DNA of 64,000 nt from Tichowtungia aerotolerans (GTDB taxonomy: Bacteria > Verrucomicrobiota > Kiritimatiellia > Kiritimatiellales > Tichowtungiaceae). Both the position numbers and the translations under genes were made by a program. Under the pieces are notes generated by a model that was given only the letters and a program-made list of their open reading frames with translations, had not been told where the DNA came from and did not search any database. The stretch is taken from positions 2,856,900 to 2,920,899 of the forward strand of contig NZ_CP047593.1 in assembly GCF_009905215.1 (NCBI RefSeq), in the 5' to 3' direction. How positions within the stretch are numbered: the first letter of the stretch is position 1; every line of letters starts with the position of its first letter. Below, in pieces: positions 25,972 through 34,272 of this stretch.

Positions 25972-27592
25972 GATGATGTTCCAGCATTTCAGGTTCTTCG
26001 CCTGCGGCTTTCATTTTCTCAATGTGTTTTTCGGGGTCTGCGAGAAACTCGGTTTCGCAGCCGGGACAGCAGAAATAGATGCGCATACCGTTGTAGTCGG
26101 CGTAGAAATCCTGATTGATTTTACCTCCCATGACCGGACAGAGCGTCTGAGGATGCGGCTCCGTGGTCATTTCTTTATGCGTGATACTCATCATCGACGG
26201 CTTGGCGTGAATCTGGAGTTCGGCGTCCAGCTTGAACGCGCCCTGCGTGACGACGCGCTCGCCTTCGGTCAGTCCTGCGCGGACGATGAACACGTCGCCG
26301 GCTTTGGGGCCGAGGGTGATTTCGCGGCCTTCGTAGGTCGGTGCTTCCTTGCCGGGGACTTCAATGTAAACCACTGCACGGGTTCCGGTGATCAGCGGCG
26401 CGGTTGCCGGAATGACCAGCGGGGCGGTTGCATCTTCAGTTACATAGCCCAGCTCTTCGGCCGGGACAAGCGGCATGCCGCAGACATCGCAGGAGCCCGG
26501 TTCGTCTTTGATGATTTCCGGGTGCATCGGGCTGATCCATTTGCCGGCCAACGACGGCGCGGCGACGGTGCCGTCTTCGGCGATCAATGGATGAGCGTTT
26601 GCGCGGACAAACATGCCGGGCTTGAGTTTCTGTTGCGGATTATCAACGTTTACCCGCACATTAATTGTGCGCGATGATGCGTTGAGAACGGGATCGATGA
26701 AGGCAATGGTTCCTTCGAAGGTTTCGCCGGGAAGGGCTTCGGCGGTGAAGGTGACTTTCTGTCCGTAGCGCAGCCACGGCAGATCCGATTCGTAGGCTTC
26801 GAGCTGAATCCAGATGCGGGAAAGATCGGCGACGGTATAGAGTGTGTCACCGGTTTTCACATAGCTGCCTTCCAGCGCGTTTTTGTGAATGACAATGCCG
26901 CTGACGGGCGAATAGATGGTCAGGTGATCGACCGTGCTGCCGCGTTTTTCGATTTCCTGAATCTGTTCTTTCGGCAGGCCCCACAGTCGCAGCTTTTCGC
27001 GGACGGCTTCGACGGTGGATTGTGAGACGCTGCGCACGATGTCGCTTCCGCTCTGTTTCAGGGAATCAACCGATCGGATGGCCTGCAGAAGTTCTTCCTG
27101 CGCGCTGAGCAGTTCCGGGCTGTAGATGGACGCGAGGTGATCACCCTTTTTAACCGGGATGCCCGTATAATCGACGAATAGACGGTCGAGTCGTCCCGGC
27201 ATGCGGGAGGTGATGAACGTGGTGCGGGTTTCATCGTAGTCCGCTTTTCCAACCATCCGGACGTCTGCGGCAGCAAACCTGCGTTCGACCGGTACGGTTT
27301 CAATCTGCATCAGCTTTTTAGCGGTTTCGCTGACAGTCAGTTCGCGCGGGCCTTCTTCGCCGCCGCTGCCAAGAGGAATCAGGTCCATGGCGCAGATCGG
27401 GCAGAGTCCCGGCTTGGGGAGTTTAATCTGCGGGTGCATGGAGCAGGTCCAGACCTCCGGTGCGGCTTCCTCTGTGTGTGCGGCCTCATCGTGTTCGGGC
27501 GCGGCGGTGCAGCGGCCAAGCGAAAAGGCGAAGATTAAGATGACCGCTCCGCCGGCCAGTAATTTCCAATATTTGGAAAAATCGGGTTTCAT
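25961..27592 (-). CDS. cusB: Metal efflux periplasmic adaptor with two heavy-metal-binding domains and a YHS domain
   Basis: 543 residues. A membrane anchor (LLAGGAVILIFAFSLGRC) with a possible lipobox Cys is followed by a first heavy-metal-binding domain (WTCSMHPQI...CPICAMDL), the hairpin and barrel-sandwich parts of a membrane-fusion protein (GRLDRLFVDYTG; IYSPVSGIVIHKNALEGSYV), a second metal-binding insert (WISPMHPEI...CDVCGMPL), the remaining beta domains and a C-terminal YHS domain (LCPVMGGKINQDFY...CCPGCETEF), ending in a His-rich EHHHEH. It links CusA to the outer-membrane channel and probably hands over Cu/Ag. Three metal-binding modules in one adaptor is unusual. A perfect dispersed palindrome at 27563-27579 lies in the anchor region (F-S-K-Y-W-K). 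Confidence 0.93.
   Translation of the reverse strand: MKPDFSKYWKLLAGGAVILIFAFSLGRCTAAPEHDEAAHTEEAAPEVWTCSMHPQIKLPKPGLCPICAMDLIPLGSGGEEGPRELTVSETAKKLMQIETVPVERRFAAADVRMVGKADYDETRTTFITSRMPGRLDRLFVDYTGIPVKKGDHLASIYSPELLSAQEELLQAIRSVDSLKQSGSDIVRSVSQSTVEAVREKLRLWGLPKEQIQEIEKRGSTVDHLTIYSPVSGIVIHKNALEGSYVKTGDTLYTVADLSRIWIQLEAYESDLPWLRYGQKVTFTAEALPGETFEGTIAFIDPVLNASSRTINVRVNVDNPQQKLKPGMFVRANAHPLIAEDGTVAAPSLAGKWISPMHPEIIKDEPGSCDVCGMPLVPAEELGYVTEDATAPLVIPATAPLITGTRAVVYIEVPGKEAPTYEGREITLGPKAGDVFIVRAGLTEGERVVTQGAFKLDAELQIHAKPSMMSITHKEMTTEPHPQTLCPVMGGKINQDFYADYNGMRIYFCCPGCETEFLADPEKHIEKMKAAGEEPEMLEHHHEH
27563..27579. repeat. Dispersed palindrome, exact copy (centre TAT)
   Basis: TTTCCAATATTTGGAAA at the start of cusB. 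Confidence 0.88.
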
Positions 27593-27605
27593 GATAGCTC
27601 CTTTG

Positions 27606-28838
27606 TTAAAAATCGTGATTGGTCAGCATTTCAATTTCGGCCAGGCGGATTTCGCGATCGGCCAGAGATCGTTCCGCGGCGAGCTGGAACTCGAGCAGGG
27701 TTCGCTCGGCTTCGAGCAGGGAAATATAACCAAGGCTTCCGGCTTCAAAACTTTCGCGTGCCGATTCCATGGCCTGTTCGGCTTTAGGCAGAAGTGTCTG
27801 CTGATAAAGATCCACTTTGCGTTCGGCGTCGCGGAATTTGTACAACGTCATCTGAAGGTCGGCGGTGAGCTGGTTTTCCTGATCGGTGCGCAGGTTTTCG
27901 GCGGCGATTTTCCGGTGATATGCTTCCTGTTCGCCGGCTTTCAGTTTTCCGAACCAGATCGGCACGTTTATGGAGACGCTTGCCATCAGCGGATCTTTAC
28001 CGCTGTCTGAAACACTGGACATGCGGGCTTCGCCGGTTTGAATGTAGTCCAGTCCAAGCATGATATCGGGGTAACGGGCTTTGCGGGCGAGCGCGGCGTT
28101 TTTCTCTTCCTTGCGGATCACTGCATCGACCCGTTCCAGTGTCGGGCTGGATTCCTTCAGCCATTGAGCGGCTTCATCGTCGGTAAAGGAAACAGAGGTT
28201 TGCTGGATCGGTTCGGGACGGGGCAGGAGTGACGGGTCCGGGCGGTTTAATGCCGCGGACAGTCCTGCGGAAAGCGGTTTCCGAAGATCGTTGAGTGTTT
28301 TGAGTTTGTCTTCGGTTTTTCCCAGTTCAACCTGAAGCTGGATTAACGCGCTTTGCGGCAGCTCGCCGGTCTGGAAACGCGTGCGGGCTACTTCCTCCAT
28401 GTTCTGAAGAAGAATCAGGTGCTGTTGGGTGATTTCGATGGCGCGGTGCAGATAGCTGTATTCATGATAGGCGGATTTAACGCGATAGAACAGATTGAGC
28501 TTTTGCTGTTCGTAGCGCTGGTGTTCCGCCTCGGCGGCTTCCATGGCCATTCCGCCGCGCAGCTTCAGTTTTCCAAACATTGGAAAAACCTGTGCAATGC
28601 CGAAGCGCTGTTCCTGTGGACCGACGCGCGTTTCAACCTGCTCGATGAAATAACTGTAGCTGAAACGCGGGTCGGGCAGGGCTTGAACCTGCGGCACTTT
28701 TTCCAAAGCCGCTTTCCATTGATTGAAAGCGGCTTCGAGGCCCGGATTATTCTGTGCGGCCTCTGTCAGGTAGCTGCCGAGTTCATTGGCCTGAACAGCG
28801 GCGGAGAGCAGAATGATGGTTATGAATGCCTTTTTCAT
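27606..28838 (-). CDS. cusC: TolC-like outer-membrane efflux protein
   Basis: 410 residues. A signal peptide (AFITIILLSAAVQA) precedes two helical repeats with typical outer-membrane efflux patterns (NPGLEAAFNQWKAALEKVPQ; SFEAGSLGYISLLEAERTLLEF). It is the outer-membrane channel of the CusCBA pump and lies 13 bases upstream of cusB. Its start overlaps the stop of the small YHS protein gene by 4 bases. A perfect dispersed palindrome at 28569-28587 encodes V-F-P-M-F-G-K-L. Confidence 0.92.
   Translation of the reverse strand: MKKAFITIILLSAAVQANELGSYLTEAAQNNPGLEAAFNQWKAALEKVPQVQALPDPRFSYSYFIEQVETRVGPQEQRFGIAQVFPMFGKLKLRGGMAMEAAEAEHQRYEQQKLNLFYRVKSAYHEYSYLHRAIEITQQHLILLQNMEEVARTRFQTGELPQSALIQLQVELGKTEDKLKTLNDLRKPLSAGLSAALNRPDPSLLPRPEPIQQTSVSFTDDEAAQWLKESSPTLERVDAVIRKEEKNAALARKARYPDIMLGLDYIQTGEARMSSVSDSGKDPLMASVSINVPIWFGKLKAGEQEAYHRKIAAENLRTDQENQLTADLQMTLYKFRDAERKVDLYQQTLLPKAEQAMESARESFEAGSLGYISLLEAERTLLEFQLAAERSLADREIRLAEIEMLTNHDF
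28569..28587. repeat. Dispersed palindrome, exact copy with 8-bp arms (centre ACA)
   Basis: TTTTCCAAACATTGGAAAA inside cusC. Confidence 0.88.
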
Positions 28839-29077
28839 TTTGCCGGAGTTTTTTCGAGCTCAATACCATCGGCTTGCATTTTTTCTATATACTTTTCCGG
28901 GTTGGCTTTCACGGCTTTAATACATCCTTTGCAGCAGACGTAGATGCGGTACCCGTTTGTATCCGTATACAGTTCTTTGTTGATTTTGCCTCCCATGACC
29001 GGGCAGGTGGTTTGTGGTTCTGCAAACACTGCGGAAGCAGCGGTGATCAGTAATACGGTGAGTATGCTTTTCTTCAT
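28835..29077 (-). CDS. Small periplasmic YHS-domain metal-binding protein
   Basis: 80 residues. The signal peptide ILTVLLITAASAVFA precedes TCPVMGGKINKELYTD and VCCKGCIKAVKANPEKYIEKM, a YHS-type metal site also found at the C-terminus of cusB. It probably binds Cu/Ag in the periplasm or serves as a chaperone for the pump; this is inferred from motif and position. It is the second gene of the csoR-led operon, 15 bases after csoR. Confidence 0.85.
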   Translation of the reverse strand: MKKSILTVLLITAASAVFAEPQTTCPVMGGKINKELYTDTNGYRIYVCCKGCIKAVKANPEKYIEKMQADGIELEKTPAK

Positions 29078-29092
29078 GGGTTTCTCCTTCGG

Positions 29093-29377
29093 TTAATATT
29101 GTTTTTTCATGACGCGCAGCAGCTCGGCCATTTTTTCATCGGCCTCTTCCTTGGAGCCGGACGCAAAGGCTTCGCTGACGCAGTGGTTCATGTGTTTCTG
29201 AAGAATCTGCAGTTCGACGGACCGGAGGGCGGAGCGGGCGGCCTGAATCTGGCGGATAATGTCGATGCAGTATTTCTGCTCTTCCACCATTCGCTTAACG
29301 CCCTGAACCTGTCCGGCAATCCGCGACAGCCGATGCAGCGTTTCTTCATGTGTCGTTGGTGTTTCTGTTGTTTTCAT
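29093..29377 (-). CDS. csoR: CsoR-family copper-sensing repressor
   Basis: 94 residues from ATG 29377, which directly follows AAGGAGGTC; an in-frame ATG at 29434 lies upstream of the operator and is rejected. The family pattern is RLSRIAGQVQGVKRMVEEQKYCIDIIRQI with the metal-binding Cys, then His and Cys in KHMNHCV. Such repressors leave DNA when Cu(I) binds. It heads the minus-strand csoR-YHS-cusCBA-copA cluster, and the operator-like palindrome lies just upstream of its ribosome site. Confidence 0.93.
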   Translation of the reverse strand: MKTTETPTTHEETLHRLSRIAGQVQGVKRMVEEQKYCIDIIRQIQAARSALRSVELQILQKHMNHCVSEAFASGSKEEADEKMAELLRVMKKQY

Positions 29378-29387
29378 GACCTCCTTG

Positions 29388-29406
29388 TATACCCTTGGGG
29401 GGTATA
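29388..29406. promoter_or_regulatory. Likely CsoR operator
   Basis: TATACCCTTGGGGGGTATA: perfect 7-bp arms TATACCC/GGGTATA with a 5-base G-rich centre, the usual form of CsoR sites. It lies 10 bases upstream of the csoR start codon. Confidence 0.88.
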
Positions 29407-29507
29407 TTGCAACAAAAGAAATCGGAATAGTCACATTTTCTGTTTTTCGGAGCTGCCGAACGAATTTTCATGACGGCGTTTCACGGTTGGTTTAGTCTGT
29501 TGGGCTT

Positions 29508-30407
29508 ATGAAAGTTGAGAACGAACGATTGAATAAGGTAGCGGTTCTGAAAGGCGGAATTTCGGCAGAGCGCGAGGTGTCGCTGGAGTCCGGGGCGGCG
29601 ATTGCGGCCGGGTTGCGAGGGGCCGGTTATGACGTGACCGAGGTCGATGTTCAGAATCGGGATTTTTCGGTGCCGGATGGGGTGGAAGCGGTTTTTATTG
29701 CATTGCACGGCACGTTCGGTGAGGACGGCGGGGCACAGGCCCGGCTGGAAGAGCTCGGGATTTCCTATGTCGGTGCCGGTGTGGAGGCCAGTCGGATTGC
29801 TTTCGATAAGCTTTTGACCGAACAGGTTTTGAAACAGCTCGAAGTTCCGGTTCCCGGAAGCGAAGTGCTGCGGGCCGGTCAGGCGCGTACGCTGCCGCTT
29901 CCGGTAGCGGTTAAGCCGCCGCGCGAGGGGTCGAGTGTCGGCTGTCATCTGGTGTTTGAAGAGAAGGAGTGGAATGACGCGGTTTCTGAGGCGCTGACGC
30001 ACGATGAAGAGGTGCTCGTTCAGCAGTTTATTCCGGGCCGCGAGTTCACGGTCGGTATTGTGGACCGCGAGGTGCTGCCGGTGGTTGAGATTGTCCCTGA
30101 AAAAGGTTGGTATGATTACGCCGCCAAATACAAAGAAGACACGACGCGTTATGTGGTTCCCGCCGAGCTGGGTTCCGAAAAAACAGCAGAAATGCAGGCG
30201 ATTGCCCTGAAAACCTTTGACGCTCTCGGCGCGCGCGGGTTTGGGCGGGTCGATTTTCGGATGACGCCGGAAGGGGAGCTGTTTGTGCTCGAACTCAATA
30301 CAATTCCCGGTTTTACCTCGCACAGTCTGCTTCCCAAGGCGGCCCAAGCGGCCGGAATCGAGTTTCCTGCTCTTTGCAGTCGCATCATGCAGACAGCTTG
30401 TTTATAA
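29508..30407 (+). CDS. ddl: D-alanine--D-alanine ligase
   Basis: 299 residues. ATP-grasp features include LKGGISAEREVSLESG, ALHGTFGEDG, PLPVAVKPPREGSSVG, GREFTVGIVD and the metal/ATP block GRVDFRMTPEGELFVLELNTIPGFTSHS. It joins two D-alanines for peptidoglycan precursors. It starts the ddl-ftsQ-ftsA-ftsZ cluster; murB and murC, often upstream in dcw clusters, are absent here, and the divergent neighbour is the copper operon. Confidence 0.97.
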   Translation: MKVENERLNKVAVLKGGISAEREVSLESGAAIAAGLRGAGYDVTEVDVQNRDFSVPDGVEAVFIALHGTFGEDGGAQARLEELGISYVGAGVEASRIAFDKLLTEQVLKQLEVPVPGSEVLRAGQARTLPLPVAVKPPREGSSVGCHLVFEEKEWNDAVSEALTHDEEVLVQQFIPGREFTVGIVDREVLPVVEIVPEKGWYDYAAKYKEDTTRYVVPAELGSEKTAEMQAIALKTFDALGARGFGRVDFRMTPEGELFVLELNTIPGFTSHSLLPKAAQAAGIEFPALCSRIMQTACL

Positions 30408-30443
30408 AAGCCGATAGCATCAACGGAGGAAAATCAAAGAACA

Positions 30444-31256
30444 ATGGCGGCTGCAAAACCCAGAAAACGCAAGCAGTATGCGAGAACGAAATCGACGAAG
30501 AAGGACGCCTCGGCGCGTCGCGGCGTGCTTGTTTTTATCGGTTTAGCCCTGAGTGCTGTTCTGTTGTTTGCAGTGTATCAGCTGCTGGCGTATTCTCTGT
30601 CGTTTTTCTTTTCCCGCAATGATGCGTTTGAGCTGAAAAATATTGTGGTTACTTCGGACGGGCGGCTTTCGTCTTCCCAGCTGAAGGAATATGCGAATTT
30701 AACACCGGGGATCAATCTGTTTGATGTGAAGTTTGACGACTTGCGGGAGGACCTGACGTCGGTTCCTCTGGTGGAGTCGGTTCATATTCAGCGCCGGTTG
30801 CCGGATACATTGCTGGTGCGTGTCAGTGAGCGGGTGGCTCTGGCTCAGGTGCATTGGAAGTGGCGGGCGGTACCTTTTCTTGTGGACAGGCATGGCGTGG
30901 TGATGCCGGCGACGCGCACGGGGCGGGCTTTACCAATGATTGAGGGGCTGAAAGTCGAAAACCTTCGGCCCGGCGAGCGGATCACCAATGAAGGGGTGCT
31001 GTTCGCTCTGAAACTGCTGTCAACCTGCACTGAAATGCGGCTTTCAACCCGAATCAGGTTCGAGCGGTTTGACCTGCGTTATCCGGATTACATCACGGCC
31101 ACGCTTGCCGATGGTATCTCGGTCCGTTTCCCGCGCCATTCGGCCCGCGAAAAAATGATTCGTCTTGCCCGTGTAATGGAACTCGCTCTGGAGCAGGGCC
31201 GACGTCTCAAAACGATCGATCTGACCCCGGACGGCCTGAACGTTCCCACCACCTGA
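30444..31256 (+). CDS. ftsQ: Cell division protein FtsQ
   Basis: 270 residues. A basic cytoplasmic N-terminus (RKRKQYARTKSTKK), one membrane helix (GVLVFIGLALSAVLLFAVYQLLAY), a POTRA domain (FELKNIVVTSDG...GINLFDVKFDDLREDLTSVPLVESVHIQRRLPDTLLVRVSER) and a beta domain are arranged as in FtsQ/DivIB. It links early and late divisome proteins in the periplasm. It sits between ddl and ftsA, with ribosome site GGAGGAAA upstream. Confidence 0.93.
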   Translation: MAAAKPRKRKQYARTKSTKKDASARRGVLVFIGLALSAVLLFAVYQLLAYSLSFFFSRNDAFELKNIVVTSDGRLSSSQLKEYANLTPGINLFDVKFDDLREDLTSVPLVESVHIQRRLPDTLLVRVSERVALAQVHWKWRAVPFLVDRHGVVMPATRTGRALPMIEGLKVENLRPGERITNEGVLFALKLLSTCTEMRLSTRIRFERFDLRYPDYITATLADGISVRFPRHSAREKMIRLARVMELALEQGRRLKTIDLTPDGLNVPTT

Positions 31257-31275
31257 TGATAAGGATCTTCTCTGC

Positions 31276-32505
31276 ATGGCTGCACCCCTGATTACTGCTC
31301 TGGAAATAGGAACGACAACCGTCAAAGTATTGATGGCTGAAGTCCGTGAAGACGGAGGCCTGATGGTTTCCGGCGTTGGCGAAAGCGAATCGCGCGGTGT
31401 TCATAAAGGCGAAATTATCGATTTTGAACTGGCGCTTGGTTCCGTGCGCCGCGCCATGGAAACGGCAGAGGGCAGTGCGCGTCGCACCATCGGGGAAAGT
31501 CTCTATTTAACCGCATCCGGCGGGCAGGCTGCCAGCCTGCTTCACCAGGCGGGCATTCCGGTTCTGAATGAATATGAAGAACCCGGGGGGGAAGTGACCC
31601 AAGAGGATATTGAGCACGTGCTGGAAGTGGCCCGCAAGGTACCGATTCCCGACGACCGGATTCGGCTGCACACGCTGCAGCAAACCTTTGAGGTCGACGG
31701 ACGGGGCGGAATCAGCAATCCGGCAGGACTTTTGGCCCACGATATGAAGGTGGGCATGCTGCTGATTCATGGGCGTCGCTCGACTGTTGAAAACCTCAAG
31801 AAAATTCTGCAGGCCGTTCCGGTTCACTGTGAAGATGCCGCATTTTCCGGGTTCTGCTCGGCGCTGGCTGTGTTGACGCCGGAGCAGAAACGGGCCGGAG
31901 CCGTTGTGATTGACCTGGGCGGCGGCACCACCGACTTTGCGGTGTACAACGCCGGAACCGTGAGGCTGGCCGGATCCATTGCGGTCGGCGGAAGTCATGT
32001 GACTGAAGATATTTGCACTGGACTCAATATTAACCGCCGACAGGCCGAAGCACTTAAAAAAGCCTCCGGCAGCGCGATTATCAATGCCATGGATGGCGAG
32101 CAGAGCTTTTCGGTTCCGGCTGAAGGCGGATTCAGCGGACGGGTGGTTCGCTCTGTGACGCTGCACACAATTATTAATGCCCGTATGGAAGAAACATTCC
32201 GGCTGATTGCGGACCAGATTGAGGCTGCCGGACTGAGCGGCGTGCTCAGCGCCGGTGTTCTTTTAACAGGCGGCGGTTCCGCGCTGGAGGGCGCCGTGGA
32301 TTTGGCTCAACAGGTTTTCAATGCGCCCGCTCAGATTGGCAAGATGGCTGACTGTGTCGGCATCTCCACTAAAAAAGAGGGGGCCCGCTTTGCGTCAGCG
32401 CTTGGAGCGGTTCGTTATGCCGCGGATCAAATGGTGAAGGAGCCGGAAGATACCACGCCGCTGCGCGGCTGGTTCTCCAAATTGTGGGGAGGTTCCCGTG
32501 GTTGA
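31276..32505 (+). CDS. ftsA: Cell division protein FtsA
   Basis: 409 residues, actin-like ATPase. It shows TALEIGTTTVKVLMAEV (phosphate 1), the 1C-type domain with SLYLTASG...DIEHVLEVARKVPIPDD, phosphate 2 VIDLGGGTTDFAVYNAG, and GVLLTGGGSALEGAVDLA. The C-terminal RGWFSKLWGGSRG is short and amphipathic, as expected for the membrane-targeting sequence that tethers FtsZ. It overlaps the ftsZ start by 8 bases. Confidence 0.95.
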   Translation: MAAPLITALEIGTTTVKVLMAEVREDGGLMVSGVGESESRGVHKGEIIDFELALGSVRRAMETAEGSARRTIGESLYLTASGGQAASLLHQAGIPVLNEYEEPGGEVTQEDIEHVLEVARKVPIPDDRIRLHTLQQTFEVDGRGGISNPAGLLAHDMKVGMLLIHGRRSTVENLKKILQAVPVHCEDAAFSGFCSALAVLTPEQKRAGAVVIDLGGGTTDFAVYNAGTVRLAGSIAVGGSHVTEDICTGLNINRRQAEALKKASGSAIINAMDGEQSFSVPAEGGFSGRVVRSVTLHTIINARMEETFRLIADQIEAAGLSGVLSAGVLLTGGGSALEGAVDLAQQVFNAPAQIGKMADCVGISTKKEGARFASALGAVRYAADQMVKEPEDTTPLRGWFSKLWGGSRG

Positions 32506-33604
32506 TGGTGCAAAACGGATTTTGGTTCTGGGATTGGGTGGTGCCGGATGCTCGATTGTGTCGCGGATTGCTCCGCGCGCGCCGAAAGGAATGGAATTCG
32601 CGGTCATGGATTGCGATTCCCAAACCCTGAAAAAATGCTCGCTCATTGAAAACCGCCTCAATGCCGGAAAAAGCGTGACCGACGGATTGAGTTCCGGCGG
32701 GGATATGGATACGGGGCGGCGTTGTGCGGAAAAAACGGTGAAACCGTTTGAGGCGATGATCAGTGGGGTCGACCTGTTGCTGGTGATCGTGGGACTTGGC
32801 GGCGGCTTCGGTGGCGGAGCATCGTCCGTAATTGCCCGGATTGCGCGGAACGTCGGTGCGCATACAATCTTTTTTACGGTGTTCCCTTTTAAATTTGAAG
32901 GCGGTGTGATCCGCGGAAAAGCCCACAATGGACTTCGTCGCCTGCGCGCGTATGCGGATGCAATTATTCAGATGTCCAACAGCCGTCTTCAGCCGGAAGG
33001 TGACGCACTGCTTCAGGAAAGCATGGAGAACGCCGATCGGACTTTTGCCGCCGGTGTGGTCGGTCTGTGGCGTCTTCTGACGCAGACCGGTGGTGTCTGT
33101 AATCTGGATTTTGCTACGCTGCACACCATGCTTCGTAATTGTGATGCAACCTGCCGTTTTTCCTGTGCTTCAGCAACCGGAGAAAACCGGGCGGATGATG
33201 TCATTCAGGCGCTGTTCGATCATCCGCTGGCCGAAAACGGATCGGTGTTTAAGGATGCGCCCGGGCTGATTGTCGGGATTACCGGCGGCGATGACCTGCG
33301 GCTTTCCGAGGTTCGGAAAATCCTCGAAAGCGTGCGGCCGGACAATGACGAGAGCTGGGTGCGCATGGGAATTGCCACCGACACAGCTTTTTCCAATCGG
33401 ATTTCGGTGCTGGTTCTCGCCGCTGAGGAGTGGAAAGATCCGCTGGTGGATGATAATCAGAACATGATCAGCGGTCAGGCGGAACTGAGCAGCGTACTTC
33501 GCCCGCGCTCCAGAGCATTCGGCGGTGCCGAGCGAACCATCTGGAATGGCGAAGACCTCGACGTGCCGACCTACCTGCGCCGGAAGATTAAACTGCCGCG
33601 TTAA
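32498..33604 (+). CDS. ftsZ: Divergent FtsZ with altered nucleotide-binding and catalytic motifs
   Basis: 368 residues from GTG 32498, with GGGGAGG upstream. The N-terminal ILVLGLGGAGCSIV and overall order match FtsZ, and the C-terminal D-V-P-T-Y-L-R-R resembles the conserved tail that binds FtsA. The tubulin signature, normally GGGTGTG, here reads GGGFGGG (residues 101-107). The T7 loop, normally NxDFAD, reads NLDFAT (202-207), so the Asp matching E. coli D212 is Thr. Both sites matter for GTP binding and hydrolysis. Its place after ftsA says it is the division FtsZ of this locus; whether another FtsZ exists elsewhere is unknown. A very degenerate palindrome (three mismatches) lies at 32618-32632. 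Confidence 0.88.
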   Translation: MVDGAKRILVLGLGGAGCSIVSRIAPRAPKGMEFAVMDCDSQTLKKCSLIENRLNAGKSVTDGLSSGGDMDTGRRCAEKTVKPFEAMISGVDLLLVIVGLGGGFGGGASSVIARIARNVGAHTIFFTVFPFKFEGGVIRGKAHNGLRRLRAYADAIIQMSNSRLQPEGDALLQESMENADRTFAAGVVGLWRLLTQTGGVCNLDFATLHTMLRNCDATCRFSCASATGENRADDVIQALFDHPLAENGSVFKDAPGLIVGITGGDDLRLSEVRKILESVRPDNDESWVRMGIATDTAFSNRISVLVLAAEEWKDPLVDDNQNMISGQAELSSVLRPRSRAFGGAERTIWNGEDLDVPTYLRRKIKLPR

Positions 33605-33681
33605 TGAGGCCGAAGGCTTCGTTACCATCACGCGTCTTTGAGCCGGCGGAGGCGGTGATAGAGCGGAAGCTGTGGTTCCGT

Positions 33682-33969
33682 TTAGTTATCTTTTTCAAAA
33701 TCTTTCAGCCATTGACTTTGAACTTTTCTGGGGATGACGAATTCTTTGGAAAGTCTCGATGCAAACCAGGAAAAAAATGGAGCGATGATTAGTGAAACTG
33801 TCAGTATTATCAACCCCTTCAAATGGAATCCTTCATCATCTAACAGTGAATACGTTTTTTTAGGAAGGAATCGAAATGGGATTGTTATCAGCATGGAAAA
33901 GAAGATGAATAAGTATAGTCTCCCGATTATGCACCAGCCTGTTTTCCAAATCTCAAATAATTTCTTCAT
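33682..33969 (-). CDS. Small membrane protein of unknown function
   Basis: 95 residues with two hydrophobic segments (LYLFIFFSMLITIPFRFL and GLIILTVSLIIAPFFSWFA) and a charged C-terminus (QWLKDFEKDN). I do not recognise it. It is visibly more A+T-rich than its neighbours and stands alone between ftsZ and mobile-element debris. Its direction, away from the integron-type integrase remnant at 35.5 kb, would suit a captured cassette gene, but I found no convincing attC site, so this is only an idea. Confidence 0.55.
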   Translation of the reverse strand: MKKLFEIWKTGWCIIGRLYLFIFFSMLITIPFRFLPKKTYSLLDDEGFHLKGLIILTVSLIIAPFFSWFASRLSKEFVIPRKVQSQWLKDFEKDN

Positions 33970-34188
33970 GTTCTTTTCCGATAGAGGGTGTGTTCTTGTG
34001 CTTTACTCAGAAGTGATGGTATGAGGTCTGTAACAGTTTAACCGGACAAGGTTTCGGAGTATCGTTTGGGTCTGTGGGTCATAGTCAATGCCGACAGACG
34101 GTGAGCGGGAGACGCTCGGCATTAAGTCTAGGGTTACTCCCTTTTTAGAAGTGGTTCTGCTGTTTATTCTATTTTTTCCATCACACTG

Positions 34189-34235
34189 ACCTGCCCCCAT
34201 GGACTGGACAGGTTCTAATGAGAGTCCAGCACGGG
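34189..34235. repeat. Solo IS-end-like sequence next to the IS3 element
   Basis: TGACCTGCCCCC occurs here and again at 34240-34251, the left end of the IS3-family element. The two lie 51 bases apart. The first is probably the remnant end of a related element. Confidence 0.45.
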
Positions 34236-34272
34236 TATGTGACCTGCCCCCGTCGATTGGACCACTGAGCCT

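Noticed and set aside
33604-34240. attC recombination sites of an integron cassette array
   Set aside because: I looked for RYYYAAC...GTTRRRY pairs with imperfect inverted arms. GTTTAAC near 34034 and an AATGCCGA/TCGGCATT hairpin near 34089-34125 are suggestive, but no complete attC could be assembled by eye.
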